DNA from: VXRN01 sp963664365 | GTDB lineage: Bacteria; Chloroflexota; Dehalococcoidia; Lucifugimonadales; UBA1123 | Direction: 5' to 3' | Assembly (NCBI GenBank): GCA_963664365.1 | Contig: OY761144.1 | Location: forward strand, 310,001-374,000 | Length of the DNA: 64,000 nt | Shown: positions 24,695-33,300 of the stretch, one piece after another | How the letters are laid out: every line of letters starts with the position of its first letter | How positions within the stretch are numbered: the stretch's first letter is position 1 | Translations under genes and position numbers: made by a program | Notes under the pieces: generated by a model | The model's input: the letters and a program-made list of their open reading frames with translations, nothing else | The model's database searches: none | What the model was told of the DNA's origin: nothing

Positions 24695-26010
24695 TCGGCT
24701 CGTTCAGACTCTACGCCGGCGTCGCCGTGCTGGCATCCGTGGTCATCGTTCTGACCATCGTCGGAGGCCGGGGAGGATCGACCGGCGATGGATTCGAGTG
24801 GCCGCCCGACTACGACGTCAACCGGATTGCCGTCGTCAGTCCCGACGCCCGTATTCGCACCTACTCCCCCGACGGCACGGAAGAGTTCCTGCTCACCCCC
24901 GACGAAGGCGTCTTCACATGGCCCACCTGGTCCCCGAACGGACGCAGCATCGCCTATTCGAGGGTTGTAAGAGACGCCCAGCGTCAACAGATGATCGCGC
25001 TGGACTCATACGACCGTGTTTCCGAGGAGTACAGCGTCATCCACCAAGGCGAGCCCGGATTCGCCGGCCTGCTCGCCGAAGGAGTCGTCCACTACCCCCT
25101 CTGGTCGCCCGACAGCAATAAGCTGGCTTTCGTTCTCGTTACCCAAAATCACGGCCTGTCGCTCTACCTCAGCGACACGACGACCGACGATGAGCCCCGA
25201 TTCCTGCTCGATAGAGGGCCGTTGTGGATGTCATGGTCATCCGACTCCGGCCATCTCGCCGTGCATCGTGGCGGCCAGCATTTCCTCGTCCCGATGGACG
25301 ACGACCCGAAAGCGCAGAGCCTCTGGCTCGAACCCTCCGACGGATACCGCGTCCCCGCCTGGCGTCCCGGCCGCGACGAGATCGCCGCGTCCAGCCCGGT
25401 AGGCGGTCTGGCTCACGGCGTTTACACCGTTCCGGTTTTGTTGACCGACAACAAGGTCTCCATAAAGGCGACGGTGGTGGACGGTCGGGACGCTGCGTTC
25501 CTTTGGTCCGCCGATGGCTCCTACCTCGCCGTCACGGACGACGCTCAACCCGCCCTCTACGGCAGAAGTCCCGTGCTTGTGTACCGCAAACTCAGGATCC
25601 TTGACGGCGACTCTTTCGAGGAGGTCGCGCGAGTCAATCGGCACGTCCTGGCCTACTTCTGGTCTCCCGACGGCTCCAGAATAGCGGTCGCGGCGATCAG
25701 GGGACGAGGGCAGGGACTCGGATGGACGATCCTTGACCTGGAGACCGGCGCCGCCGAGGACATGGTGGACTTCATTCCGTCCCCCGACCAGATGACGATG
25801 TTCCAGTTCTTCGACCAGTACGCCTACTCGCACCGGCTCTGGTCCCCCGACGGACGCTACATCGTCTTCGCCGGCATACTCCGCGAACGCGCCGTCGATG
25901 CCGGACTCAGTTCCCAGACCTCCAGCCGCGTTTACATACTAGACACCGGCCCAATGCGTACCATCGAAGTCCTAGCCCCCGGAGTCCTAGCATTCTGGTC
26001 ACCCGTCTAA
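24691..26010 (+). CDS. Membrane-anchored beta-propeller (TolB/WD40-like) protein
   Basis: A 439-residue protein with one N-terminal membrane segment (about 5-24), followed by an extracytoplasmic region with repeated blade motifs: WSPNGRSIAYSR, WSPDSNKLAFVL, WSSDSGHLAVH, WSADGSYLAVT, WSPDGSRIAVA and WSPDGRYIVFA. This pattern is typical of PD40/TolB-like propellers. It overlaps nadC by 4 bp, so it is translationally coupled, though a role in NAD metabolism is not implied. Function unknown. Confidence 0.8.
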   Translation: MIGSFRLYAGVAVLASVVIVLTIVGGRGGSTGDGFEWPPDYDVNRIAVVSPDARIRTYSPDGTEEFLLTPDEGVFTWPTWSPNGRSIAYSRVVRDAQRQQMIALDSYDRVSEEYSVIHQGEPGFAGLLAEGVVHYPLWSPDSNKLAFVLVTQNHGLSLYLSDTTTDDEPRFLLDRGPLWMSWSSDSGHLAVHRGGQHFLVPMDDDPKAQSLWLEPSDGYRVPAWRPGRDEIAASSPVGGLAHGVYTVPVLLTDNKVSIKATVVDGRDAAFLWSADGSYLAVTDDAQPALYGRSPVLVYRKLRILDGDSFEEVARVNRHVLAYFWSPDGSRIAVAAIRGRGQGLGWTILDLETGAAEDMVDFIPSPDQMTMFQFFDQYAYSHRLWSPDGRYIVFAGILRERAVDAGLSSQTSSRVYILDTGPMRTIEVLAPGVLAFWSPV

Positions 26011-26084
26011 AGACCATTCCACAACCGCCATTCCAAGCGCACCCACCTGTCACTACCATGAAAATAGCAACCATGCCCACCCAA

Positions 26085-26140
26085 CCGTCATTCCGGCGAA
26101 GGCCGGAATCCAGAGGGGAAGGGTGCGGGGCGAGGGTGAA
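26085..26140. repeat. Intergenic repeat (TTCCGGCGAAGGCCGGAA type)
   Basis: The palindromic TTCCGGCGAAGGCCGGAATC is followed by CAGAGGGGAAGG and GGGGCGAGGGTGAAAA, a diverged relative of the GGGTGAGGGTGA element. It lies between the convergent propeller and carbamoyltransferase genes and could help terminate both. Confidence 0.6.
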
Positions 26141-26150
26141 AACCCGCCCA

Positions 26151-27056
26151 TCATTCCGCAAACATTTGCCGCAAAACCGCCATCCGAGCATACAAAGAGT
26201 TCTCAGCCTGTCGGTAGAACGCCAGCCTCTCGTCCTCCACCGCTATCGTGAAGTCCCCCGTCCGCTGCATCGGATCCATGATGATGCAGTGCGGCTTCAG
26301 CGAGTCCATGAACGACCCGTCGATCACCAGCCGCTCGTGTCCCCGCGACACCAGCAACTGCACGTGCGCCGCCGTCCTGGGACCGTTCAGGTAGATGGCG
26401 TCGGCCTCCGACACCGCGGATATGTCGTCCACGGTCGTCAGATCCAGCCCATTCTCAGCGCAGTGCTGGACGACCTCCTGTGGGACCCCACCGCTGAACG
26501 GCACGACCACCGCCTTCACCCCGTCGAACATCGCCAGCCCCGTAAGCAGCGCGCTGACGTTCCGATGCTCCGGCCTGCCGACTATGGCGACCGTCTTCCC
26601 GTCGATGCCGCCGAGTTCCCGGTGCAGCGTGTACAAATCCGCCAACGCCTGCGTCGGATGATCGTTCGGACTGCCGCCGTTGATCACCGGAACCGCGTCC
26701 ACCGCCGCGGCGCGCTCGATAACATTCGCGTCCCCCGTCCTGATTACGACCACGTCGATCTTCAGACTCGCGAGAATGCTCGTGATGTCGTCGATGTTTC
26801 TCGGATTGTGTACCGGGAAGAACTGCGATGCGTCCTCCGTATGATGCGCCTCTCCCCCCAGCAGCCCGGCGGCCCGCTCGAACGACGTCCGGGTCAGAAA
26901 GCTCGGCTCGTAGAACAGGCAGTAGAGCGCCTTGCCCCACATAACAGGTTCGCGCTCATCCTGGTTACGCAGCGACTCGCACAGCGGAAACAGATCGCCC
27001 TCGACCCACTCCCGCGTAACCCGCGCCGTCTGTATCAAGTGTCGAAGAGTCGGCAT
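26151..27056 (-). CDS. Divergent aspartate/ornithine carbamoyltransferase family protein
   Basis: A 301-residue protein with the carbamoyltransferase fold. HPTQALADLYTL (about residue 130) matches the conserved carbamoyl-phosphate-site His-Pro-x-Gln segment. The other phosphate-binding motif, normally SxRTR, reads PSFLTRTSFE near residue 55, so the first Arg of that motif is Leu. The 80s-loop Lys typical of aspartate transcarbamoylase is not apparent, and the usual TRVQ region reads GPRTAAHVQ. It is therefore probably not a standard PyrB or ArgF; the substrate is unknown. No pyrimidine or arginine genes are nearby. Confidence 0.75.
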   Translation of the reverse strand: MPTLRHLIQTARVTREWVEGDLFPLCESLRNQDEREPVMWGKALYCLFYEPSFLTRTSFERAAGLLGGEAHHTEDASQFFPVHNPRNIDDITSILASLKIDVVVIRTGDANVIERAAAVDAVPVINGGSPNDHPTQALADLYTLHRELGGIDGKTVAIVGRPEHRNVSALLTGLAMFDGVKAVVVPFSGGVPQEVVQHCAENGLDLTTVDDISAVSEADAIYLNGPRTAAHVQLLVSRGHERLVIDGSFMDSLKPHCIIMDPMQRTGDFTIAVEDERLAFYRQAENSLYARMAVLRQMFAE

Positions 27057-27147
27057 CTACAAGCTCCAAAAGTCTGATTCAGCAACACACCGCCTCCATG
27101 TCCATCCAGGAATTGGGTAGTGGATTTCGGTTCAAGAGGTTTCAGGT

Positions 27148-27372
27148 TCACAAACCCTGCCATTCATCGCGAGTCAATTGAGCCTGACGCATGATGCTGC
27201 GCTGGGTGCCGACGGATACCTCTCTGTGACGAGGCACGATGGCTACAAGGGTTCTCTCATCAGTTTGTTTGGTAAACTTGACGTGGCTCCCCTGTTGACT
27301 GACTGCGATGAATCCCGCTGCCAACAGCTTGCGTACAACACGCCGATATGGGAGTGGTCTAACCGGCGGCAA
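27148..27372 (-). CDS. hicA: HicA-family mRNA interferase toxin
   Basis: A 74-residue protein with the HicA dsRBD-like fold; the catalytic His is in GSHVKF near residue 29. It cleaves mRNA when free and is neutralised by HicB. It lies downstream of hicB and overlaps it by 14 bp. Antitoxin-first order is the less common arrangement for hicAB. Confidence 0.85.
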   Translation of the reverse strand: MPPVRPLPYRRVVRKLLAAGFIAVSQQGSHVKFTKQTDERTLVAIVPRHREVSVGTQRSIMRQAQLTRDEWQGL

Positions 27373-27565
27373 TCTCTATATTCAGGTGGTGGAGTTGTGG
27401 AGTAGGTTCGGGCCTAGGCGGCGCGAAGTATAATTCGAGCGCCTCTCGCAGATTGGCTAGAGCGTCATCTACAGACTCCCCCTGGCTGGCTATGTCCACG
27501 TCCAGGGCTTGAGCCACGTACCAGTTGCCTTCACGCCATACGCTGGCGGTTATCGTTCGCTCCAT
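27359..27565 (-). CDS. hicB: HicB-family antitoxin
   Basis: A 68-residue protein with the HicB partial RNase H-like fold: WYVAQALDVDIASQGESVDDALANLREALELYF is the family core (about residues 15-47). It lacks a recognisable C-terminal DNA-binding domain, so regulation may not involve direct operator binding. Starts at ATG 27565; the ~190 bp upstream hold no gene. Confidence 0.82.
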   Translation of the reverse strand: MERTITASVWREGNWYVAQALDVDIASQGESVDDALANLREALELYFAPPRPEPTPQLHHLNIEIAAG

Positions 27566-27751
27566 TTGTTCACCCGTCCTAGCGATTTCATTTCACAGCC
27601 CGACGTATGCGATTCTCCACCAATTCTACCACACCCTCATGCCCGCGTTCCGTTCCCCAATAGTCAGGACCAGCGCGTTGAGCGCAGCATCGTCCAATCT
27701 CACACATCGTAGCACAGGCTACACGTTCGGCAGAAACAGGGTAGAGGACGT

Positions 27752-28036
27752 TCACATAGTCAGCGACTCATCGCGCAACAGCGCGACGAACCCCGTCTGC
27801 TCTACCACATCCACATCAGGGTTCGTTCTGATTGCGGACACGCCGTCATAAGCGAGTCTGCGCTTATATTCGCCCAGCCCGCTCATATGGTTGAGCGCTT
27901 CAACGAGCGTCATGTCAGTCGTGACTATCCGATGCTGTCCAAGGCATGAAACTATGTGCCGAGCCGTCGCGTGCAATTGGTCATCCTCATCAAGCGCGGC
28001 TATCCAGTATCCGGCGTCAGCGAAAAGAGTCTTCAC
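27752..28036 (-). pseudogene. PIN-domain toxin, module 4, internally deleted
   Basis: A 94-residue PIN/VapC-like protein. It keeps the first acidic residues (FADAGYW and VEALNH) but jumps from DVDVVEQ directly to TGFVALLRDESLTM. Compared with the 142-residue copies it has lost 48 residues, including the SLTDCASF and YDRDF acidic residues of the active site. The deletion is in frame and the junction sits at a short GAGCAG/GCAG homology. It should be inactive as a nuclease. Its antitoxin lies 2 bp upstream. Confidence 0.75.
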
Positions 28037-28038
28037 CG

Positions 28039-28350
28039 CTACTCTTCTTTCGGATGCCCGTAGAGGTAGTGCTTATAGTTCTTTGCGCCGTCTGTCGGAC
28101 CATGTTCCTTGGGGATGTGAGACAGCGACTTGCGTATGTTGTCGAACATATCATTGATCGAATGAGTATTGGGATTATCAGACCCTTTTCCGCCGCCGGA
28201 AGCCGACATCCTCGTCTTGGGACGGTCCTCGTCGGAAAGTTGAGTCTGAGGCTTGATGGACACCGTCACCTCCTCACCCTCCTCCAGGTCCAGCGGTTCC
28301 AACGGCGTCAGCGCCCCATTCGAGAATCTGGCTTTCACGTTTGCAATCAT
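28039..28350 (-). CDS. DUF104 (AF2212-like) antitoxin, module 4
   Basis: A 103-residue antitoxin beginning MIANVKARFSNGALTPLEPL, the DUF104/AF2212-like beta-barrel N-terminus, with a long variable linker and a conserved C-terminal KNYKHYLYGHPKEE that probably binds the PIN toxin. ATG 28350 is preferred because GGAGG lies 7 nt upstream. It has the longest linker of the four copies. Confidence 0.8.
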   Translation of the reverse strand: MIANVKARFSNGALTPLEPLDLEEGEEVTVSIKPQTQLSDEDRPKTRMSASGGGKGSDNPNTHSINDMFDNIRKSLSHIPKEHGPTDGAKNYKHYLYGHPKEE

Positions 28351-28415
28351 CCCGATTCCTCCCAGCGAGGTTTTGCATTTCGTGCGTGTCCTCACCCAAT
28401 TCTGCTTTTACGGAT

Positions 28416-28766
28416 TTAGTGGATTGTTGCGATCTCGTAGGTCATGCCGCGCCGACGGCACCACTCTCTCGCCGCACTTTCCTTGCGAGTCACGGCCGAC
28501 GAGTCCATCAACGCTGGATTCTTAACCTCGATCAGCGCCTTGCGACCGTCGGCGTATTCCACTAGGAAATCGGGCCGATAGTTGCACTTTCGCCCCCTGG
28601 TGTCGATCCACGGAATCGAAATTCCGTGCCGTTTCTGCCACTTGGCGACCTCGGCGTCATTCTCGAGTCTCAGCATCATCTTTCGTTCGAGGTCGGAGTC
28701 GTAATTCTCAAAACTGAACGGGCTTTTACCCGGGCTCTCATACCTGCCCCGTTTACTTATCGCCAT
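28416..28766 (-). CDS. PD-(D/E)XK nuclease, separate subunit of the type III-like system
   Basis: A 116-residue protein. The nuclease core is YRPDFLVEYADG-RKALIEVK (about residues 63-83) with Asp, Glu and Lys in PD-(D/E)XK spacing, as in TnsA N-terminal or VRR-like endonucleases. Its start overlaps the helicase stop by 14 bp, so it is the third gene of the methyltransferase-helicase-nuclease operon and likely supplies the cutting activity normally fused to type III Res subunits. Confidence 0.75.
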   Translation of the reverse strand: MAISKRGRYESPGKSPFSFENYDSDLERKMMLRLENDAEVAKWQKRHGISIPWIDTRGRKCNYRPDFLVEYADGRKALIEVKNPALMDSSAVTRKESAAREWCRRRGMTYEIATIH

Positions 28767-30762
28767 ACTTCACCATCCCTTCGATCAGGCCAGGGACGGC
28801 CTTTATCTTCTCCTCTACCTGCGGCAGCATTCGCCGCGTAGCTTCCAGGCGATACCTTTCGGCGAGTCCAAGTGACGAACCGTCAAGGAACTTTAGCCTG
28901 ATGTGCCCCAGCAAGATGCCATATATTCGACCCTTGAACTGCGAAGAGTGTCCGGCATGTTCCAGCAGTCCCTCCGCCATGCCGAGCAGTTCCTGCTTGA
29001 TGCCCTCCGCCAATTGTTCCGAGTCGAGGTCAACATCTGACCCGGCTTCGTAAGTAGGTTCCTCTTCCCGAATCGTCCAGCCCTCCGAGGTAAGCTCCGT
29101 GCTCTCGACGCCTGAAATCTCCTGGTCGGTAATTGTCACAGTCTCGGTCGGATAGGCCAACCCCTCCAGTACTTCACGCCAGTTTTTCAACGGATCGGCT
29201 GGCTGATCAGGTAGATCGAGAATGAACTCTTCAAAATCATCTTCGGACGGCTCAGGAACGTCGATCAGGTTCTCCGGGTTGACCAGTTCTTGGCGGGGTG
29301 GGGGCTCGGGTAGGTCCTCCTCCTCGTCGTATTCGTCATCTACGCCGACACCCGTACGGACTTTGCTCGTAAATATATCCCACAGCCACTGATGGTCCAG
29401 CTTGGGATGGTCCACCACCGCGCATATCTGAGGCTCTTCCTCGGTGACTCCACCACTTCTTACACGACGCAGGCCGCGCCCAACAACCTGCTGGCCGTAA
29501 ACCCGACTTCCGAACTTGCGCAGGAGTAGTATTGTGCCCACCTCTGGTACGTCCCATCCTTCTCTAAGCATCAGCACACTCACCACCGCTTCATACGGTT
29601 TACCGCTGCGGCGGGCTTTGCCCAGTTCCGTCGCCTTCCTGCGGTCTTCGACAGGACTGTCTTCGGTGACCAGCAGAGTTTTAACCTTGAAGTAGTTGCT
29701 GAGCGTCCGCTCTGCCTTCTGAGCATCCAGTTTGCACACGGCAACCACGAATAGTATCGGCTGGTAGCGGCTCTTGGCGCGCCGTTTCTGCTCGGCTAGC
29801 CGTTGGAGGGCGATGGCCATCTGCTGCTGCATAGGCTTATCGTCCGTAACCCACTGCGTCGCGTTCAACCCAAGCCGATCAATCTCATCCCAGTCGATCT
29901 CTTCGACACTACGCGTCTCCCCCGTTTGGGCGTCGGTATAGGTAAGCTCCACGGTTTCTATATTGGGCTGATATACAACCGGCGTCTTGACGAGTCTATC
30001 TGCAAGCGCGTCTTGAATCAGATACTCGTAAATCATGCTGCTATCAGGAGATTTGCCGTCCGCGCGGTCAGGTGTCGCCGTGGTGTCGACGCGCAGAATG
30101 GTCTTGGGCCGCATCTTTTCAAGTGCTGCGTCCCACTCCGGCGCAGGCGAGTTGTGCGCCTCGTCATTGAACAGAGCGAACGATCGGCCGTTCATCAGGC
30201 CCGATAAGTTGCTCAGACCGCTGGCGTTGCTGACATAGAACTGGTGGATGTTGCCCAGAACAAGATTGGCCCCCAGCATATCGGCCCAACCGCCGGCCCG
30301 GTCACTGCCCAAGGTGGTCAGCGCAAAGTCATCCTTGCTTACAATGGACCCCTTGGGGATCAGATCCCGGTCCTCGAACACCTTCCCGTTCTGGAAGTCT
30401 TCTTCTAGCCGGTCGCGCACGATTAGGTTCGGACAGAGCATAACGAATTTCTGCACGTCGTGAGCTATGCGCAGCCATGCGATCAGAGCTGCGATAATGG
30501 CGGTCTTGCCCCCGCCTGTCACCACGTTCAGCAGAACGCCGTTGGGCAGCGCGAGCGCGTTACGCTCTATCTCAAAAGAGTAGATGACACGAAGAAAGCT
30601 ATCCCACTGGTGAGGCCACAGAGTTCCCACACGCGGTTTTGTGTCGTCTTCCGGATCGCTTAGGTGCCGTATGTAGTCTAGGGTCTCAGGCTTGGCGTCA
30701 GGGTAGCCGCCCTTGACCCACTGCTGGAACTCGTCTTCATATCGGCTGAACTCGTTGAACAT
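28753..30762 (-). CDS. DEAH-box helicase/translocase (type III Res-like)
   Basis: A 669-residue SF2 helicase. Walker A is VVTGGGKTA near residue 80, the DEAH box is FNDEAHNSP near 195, the TATP motif follows, and motif VI is QVVGRGLRR near 430. Similar to type III restriction Res subunits but ending without an obvious nuclease domain; that domain is encoded by the next, overlapping gene. It starts 3 bp after the methyltransferase stop. The region downstream of the helicase core (about 480-669) is rich in Glu and unrecognised. Confidence 0.85.
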   Translation of the reverse strand: MFNEFSRYEDEFQQWVKGGYPDAKPETLDYIRHLSDPEDDTKPRVGTLWPHQWDSFLRVIYSFEIERNALALPNGVLLNVVTGGGKTAIIAALIAWLRIAHDVQKFVMLCPNLIVRDRLEEDFQNGKVFEDRDLIPKGSIVSKDDFALTTLGSDRAGGWADMLGANLVLGNIHQFYVSNASGLSNLSGLMNGRSFALFNDEAHNSPAPEWDAALEKMRPKTILRVDTTATPDRADGKSPDSSMIYEYLIQDALADRLVKTPVVYQPNIETVELTYTDAQTGETRSVEEIDWDEIDRLGLNATQWVTDDKPMQQQMAIALQRLAEQKRRAKSRYQPILFVVAVCKLDAQKAERTLSNYFKVKTLLVTEDSPVEDRRKATELGKARRSGKPYEAVVSVLMLREGWDVPEVGTILLLRKFGSRVYGQQVVGRGLRRVRSGGVTEEEPQICAVVDHPKLDHQWLWDIFTSKVRTGVGVDDEYDEEEDLPEPPPRQELVNPENLIDVPEPSEDDFEEFILDLPDQPADPLKNWREVLEGLAYPTETVTITDQEISGVESTELTSEGWTIREEEPTYEAGSDVDLDSEQLAEGIKQELLGMAEGLLEHAGHSSQFKGRIYGILLGHIRLKFLDGSSLGLAERYRLEATRRMLPQVEEKIKAVPGLIEGMVKYGDK

Positions 30763-30765
30763 GAT

Positions 30766-32655
30766 CTATCGCACCTCAACCGTACAAACCTGCATACCCT
30801 CGCCGCCGCGGCTGTCCTGCACACGGCAGGCGATAGAGAACTTACCCATGCGGGAGAACTTGTGGGTAATCTGGAGCTGAGGCCTCTTGTTGTTGCCGCT
30901 GCCTTTCTGGAACGAGTAGCCAGGTGTAGCGACAAAGCGCTTTCCATCGTGGTCGAGGTCCCACTGGACGTTGATTATCTCCGCGCCTGAGTTGACGACA
31001 ACCGAGTCGCCGGCGTCTAGTGTGACGGAACGACTCCCAAGAGCGCGGTACGTGACCGACACTTCTGGCGGCTGTATGAACGTGAGAAACTCGCCGTAGT
31101 CGGCCCTGTCGGTCGAACGTCCGACTATGTGCTCGCGGAAGTCGGATTCACCAATACGGATCTGTTTAAGACGCACAAAGTTGACATCGATGTGCTCGCG
31201 CTGTCTAAGTGTGTCGGCGGCTTGCCTTGCGTTTTGTCCGAAGCCCCAGGCCAGCATCACGCCGTCGCGCAGACTGGAGTCGCGGTACTCTACTGTGCGC
31301 CGTATCGCATTGGCGAAGTCCTGAACGTCACGGGCGGTGGCCTGCGAATCTAGACCGGGAGCTCCTACCCAAATAGGAAGCCGGTTTCGCCAGCCGTGAA
31401 TGTAGGGACTGTCTCCATCATCCCCAATTCGGCTGGCCCCGTATGACCGCAGAACGAACTCCCTGAACTCCGTTGGTTGCATGTGCGACAATCGATTCGC
31501 TTCATATATTCCCCATTGCTCGATAGTGAAGTCGGGTACAGCCGCTCCTTGCATGCTTCGCGTTACTGCCTGTTGCTTCAGACGCTCGGCCGTAACAGCA
31601 ACAGCAACGCGAGACTGATCGCAACCTATGAATCGCCTGCCAACTCCTGCACTGAAGTCAATAGCTGGGCGTCCTTTCTGCGTGCGTGTTGATCTAGCAC
31701 CTAAAGCTGCAACCACAAAGCTCCCACCTCCCACGAAGAAATCTGCCACTAGATCGCCGGGGTCACTTGCTGCTTCGATTAACCGCTGAAGTAACTCTAG
31801 TGGCTTCTGAGTCGGATAACCAATTCTTTCTACCTTCTCTGACGGCATGATCGGCTGGACTTCAAAATAATCCTCTGGATGCTTCCCTTTCTTATTGGGC
31901 CTATATGTGTCGTATGTTCCGGATTGCCGGAACGCGCGAGCAGTATAGTTCAATCTTTCCACGGACTCATCAGAGTAGGGCACCCTTACGGCATCCAAGT
32001 TGAACTTGCATGTAGGTCCTTTCTTGTACCAAAAGATAATGTCATGCTTCCTCGCGAACCGATCCTTTGGCACTCCGCCGCCGCGGTAACACCACACGAG
32101 TTCATTCAAGAAGTTTTGATACCCGAATATCTTGTCCATCTCCACCTTGATGTAATGGCTAGCGTGCCAGTCGCAGTGGACGTAGATGGAGCCGGTGGGC
32201 TTGAGGAGACGCTTCATCTCGTAGAGGCGCGCATTCAGCCAGATAAGGTAGCCCGGCATGCCGTCTTCCCATATGTCGCCGAAAGAGCGCAGTTCGTTGG
32301 CATCACCCCATATCACGTTGTATTGCTTTCCCGAGAAGAAGGGAGGATCGATGTAGATCAGGTCGATGCTATTGGGTGGAAGCTGACGCATGACGTGCAG
32401 GTTGTCGCCCCAGATCAGGCGGTTCGGCTCGTGATCTTCCGAGTTGCCCATGGGCACACGCTCGATAATCTGTGTCGGCAGATCGACCCGGGGATAGTGC
32501 TTGCAAAACTCCTGTCGCCGGTCCCAGCCCAGCGGCTCGGCCTCTACCGGGATCGACCCGAACCGCGCCGGCGGACGCCAGAACTCTTCCTGCTGCGGCA
32601 AGGGCTCATGGACTTCTACGTCGTCAGGATTTGCGTTGGTGACGAATTCTTGCAC
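30766..32655 (-). CDS. Type III Mod-like DNA methyltransferase with C-terminal PKD-like domain
   Basis: A 629-residue N6-adenine/N4-cytosine methyltransferase of the beta type: catalytic DPPFFSG near residue 102 precedes the AdoMet motif DFFVGGGSF near 300. YPTQKPLELL is the usual TRD-proximal motif. The last ~100 residues (VNSGAEIINVQWDLDHDG...HKFSRMGKFSIACRVQDSRGG) look like an immunoglobulin-fold PKD domain, which is unusual for a DNA methylase. Starts at GTG 32655. First gene of the three-gene operon. Confidence 0.82.
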   Translation of the reverse strand: MQEFVTNANPDDVEVHEPLPQQEEFWRPPARFGSIPVEAEPLGWDRRQEFCKHYPRVDLPTQIIERVPMGNSEDHEPNRLIWGDNLHVMRQLPPNSIDLIYIDPPFFSGKQYNVIWGDANELRSFGDIWEDGMPGYLIWLNARLYEMKRLLKPTGSIYVHCDWHASHYIKVEMDKIFGYQNFLNELVWCYRGGGVPKDRFARKHDIIFWYKKGPTCKFNLDAVRVPYSDESVERLNYTARAFRQSGTYDTYRPNKKGKHPEDYFEVQPIMPSEKVERIGYPTQKPLELLQRLIEAASDPGDLVADFFVGGGSFVVAALGARSTRTQKGRPAIDFSAGVGRRFIGCDQSRVAVAVTAERLKQQAVTRSMQGAAVPDFTIEQWGIYEANRLSHMQPTEFREFVLRSYGASRIGDDGDSPYIHGWRNRLPIWVGAPGLDSQATARDVQDFANAIRRTVEYRDSSLRDGVMLAWGFGQNARQAADTLRQREHIDVNFVRLKQIRIGESDFREHIVGRSTDRADYGEFLTFIQPPEVSVTYRALGSRSVTLDAGDSVVVNSGAEIINVQWDLDHDGKRFVATPGYSFQKGSGNNKRPQLQITHKFSRMGKFSIACRVQDSRGGEGMQVCTVEVR

Positions 32656-32800
32656 GGCGCCTTCTCGACTCGACTGTTGCTTGCTGGTCGGGCAAATGGG
32701 TCGGCGCTATTCTATCAGCATGTGCCCAGCCGCAAAAGGTCGCAGAGAACCGCCATGTAGCACAGGCCCGCGCGTTCAGCGGAGACGGCGTAGAGGTCGT

Positions 32801-32911
32801 TCACGGGGTCAGCGACTCATCGCGCAGAAGCGCGACGAACCCCGCCTGCTCGAAATCGCGGTCATACGCCAGCGCTTCGGTTATGCCTCGTTCTCCGAAG
32901 ACCAACGCCAT
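32801..32911 (-). pseudogene. PIN-domain toxin, module 3, reduced to a 36-codon fragment
   Basis: The ORF reads MALVFG then ERGITEALAYDRDF...GFVALLRDESL; the first six residues match the PIN N-terminus and the rest the last ~30 residues of the intact copies. About 100 codons have been lost in frame, removing three of the four acidic active-site residues. The ATG overlaps the antitoxin stop (TGATG), so it is still positioned for translation. Confidence 0.75.
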
Positions 32912-33165
32912 CAGTCTTCCTCTTTGGGATGACCATACAGGTAATGCTTGTGGTTCTTGGCCAAGTCCGTCGGGACATCCGCCCATTCTTCTGGTGGGAT
33001 GTCTTTCTGTCGTTCCTTCACCATTTCCACAATGGCGGCCAACCCTCGATTCGGCGCCGGCGTTGCCTCAACCGACACCATCACCTCGTCGCCCTCCTCC
33101 AGGTCCAGCGGTTCAAGTGGCATCAGCGCCCCGTTGGAGAATCTGGCCTTCACGTTCGCGATCAT
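32911..33165 (-). CDS. DUF104 (AF2212-like) antitoxin, module 3
   Basis: An 84-residue antitoxin starting MIANVKARFSNGALMPLEPL and ending KNHKHYLYGHPKEED. The linker differs from the other copies. ATG 33165 has an AGGACTT-type site upstream. Its cognate toxin is only a fragment, so it may act on the other PIN proteins or be a leftover. Confidence 0.8.
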   Translation of the reverse strand: MIANVKARFSNGALMPLEPLDLEEGDEVMVSVEATPAPNRGLAAIVEMVKERQKDIPPEEWADVPTDLAKNHKHYLYGHPKEED

Positions 33166-33169
33166 CCCA

Positions 33170-33300
33170 AGTCCTCCGGTTCCACACTCATACGAATCCA
33201 ATCCCACACATCGTAGCACAGCCGATGCGCGGGCAGAGACGGCGTGGAGGACGTTCACATGGTCAGCGACTCATCGCGCAGAAGGGCGACGAACCCCGCT
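33170..33300. repeat. Inter-module direct repeat, copy A (pair with 33981-34111)
   Basis: This stretch, from the antitoxin 5' region through ACATCGTAGCACAG and CGGGCAGAGACGGCGTGGAG into the PIN 3' end, is nearly identical to 33981-34111. Shorter matches occur at about 32756-32850 and 27700-27780. The repeats allow module gain and loss by unequal recombination. Confidence 0.8.

Noticed and set aside
26058..27077. Long plus-strand open frame opposite the carbamoyltransferase
   Set aside because: Its translation is rich in Arg, His and Pro and has no recognisable domain; the minus-strand gene has clear family motifs. It is a G+C-driven antisense shadow.
31879..32760. 293-codon plus-strand frame opposite the methyltransferase
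   Set aside because: No domain; the minus strand carries DPPF and AdoMet motifs in the same interval.
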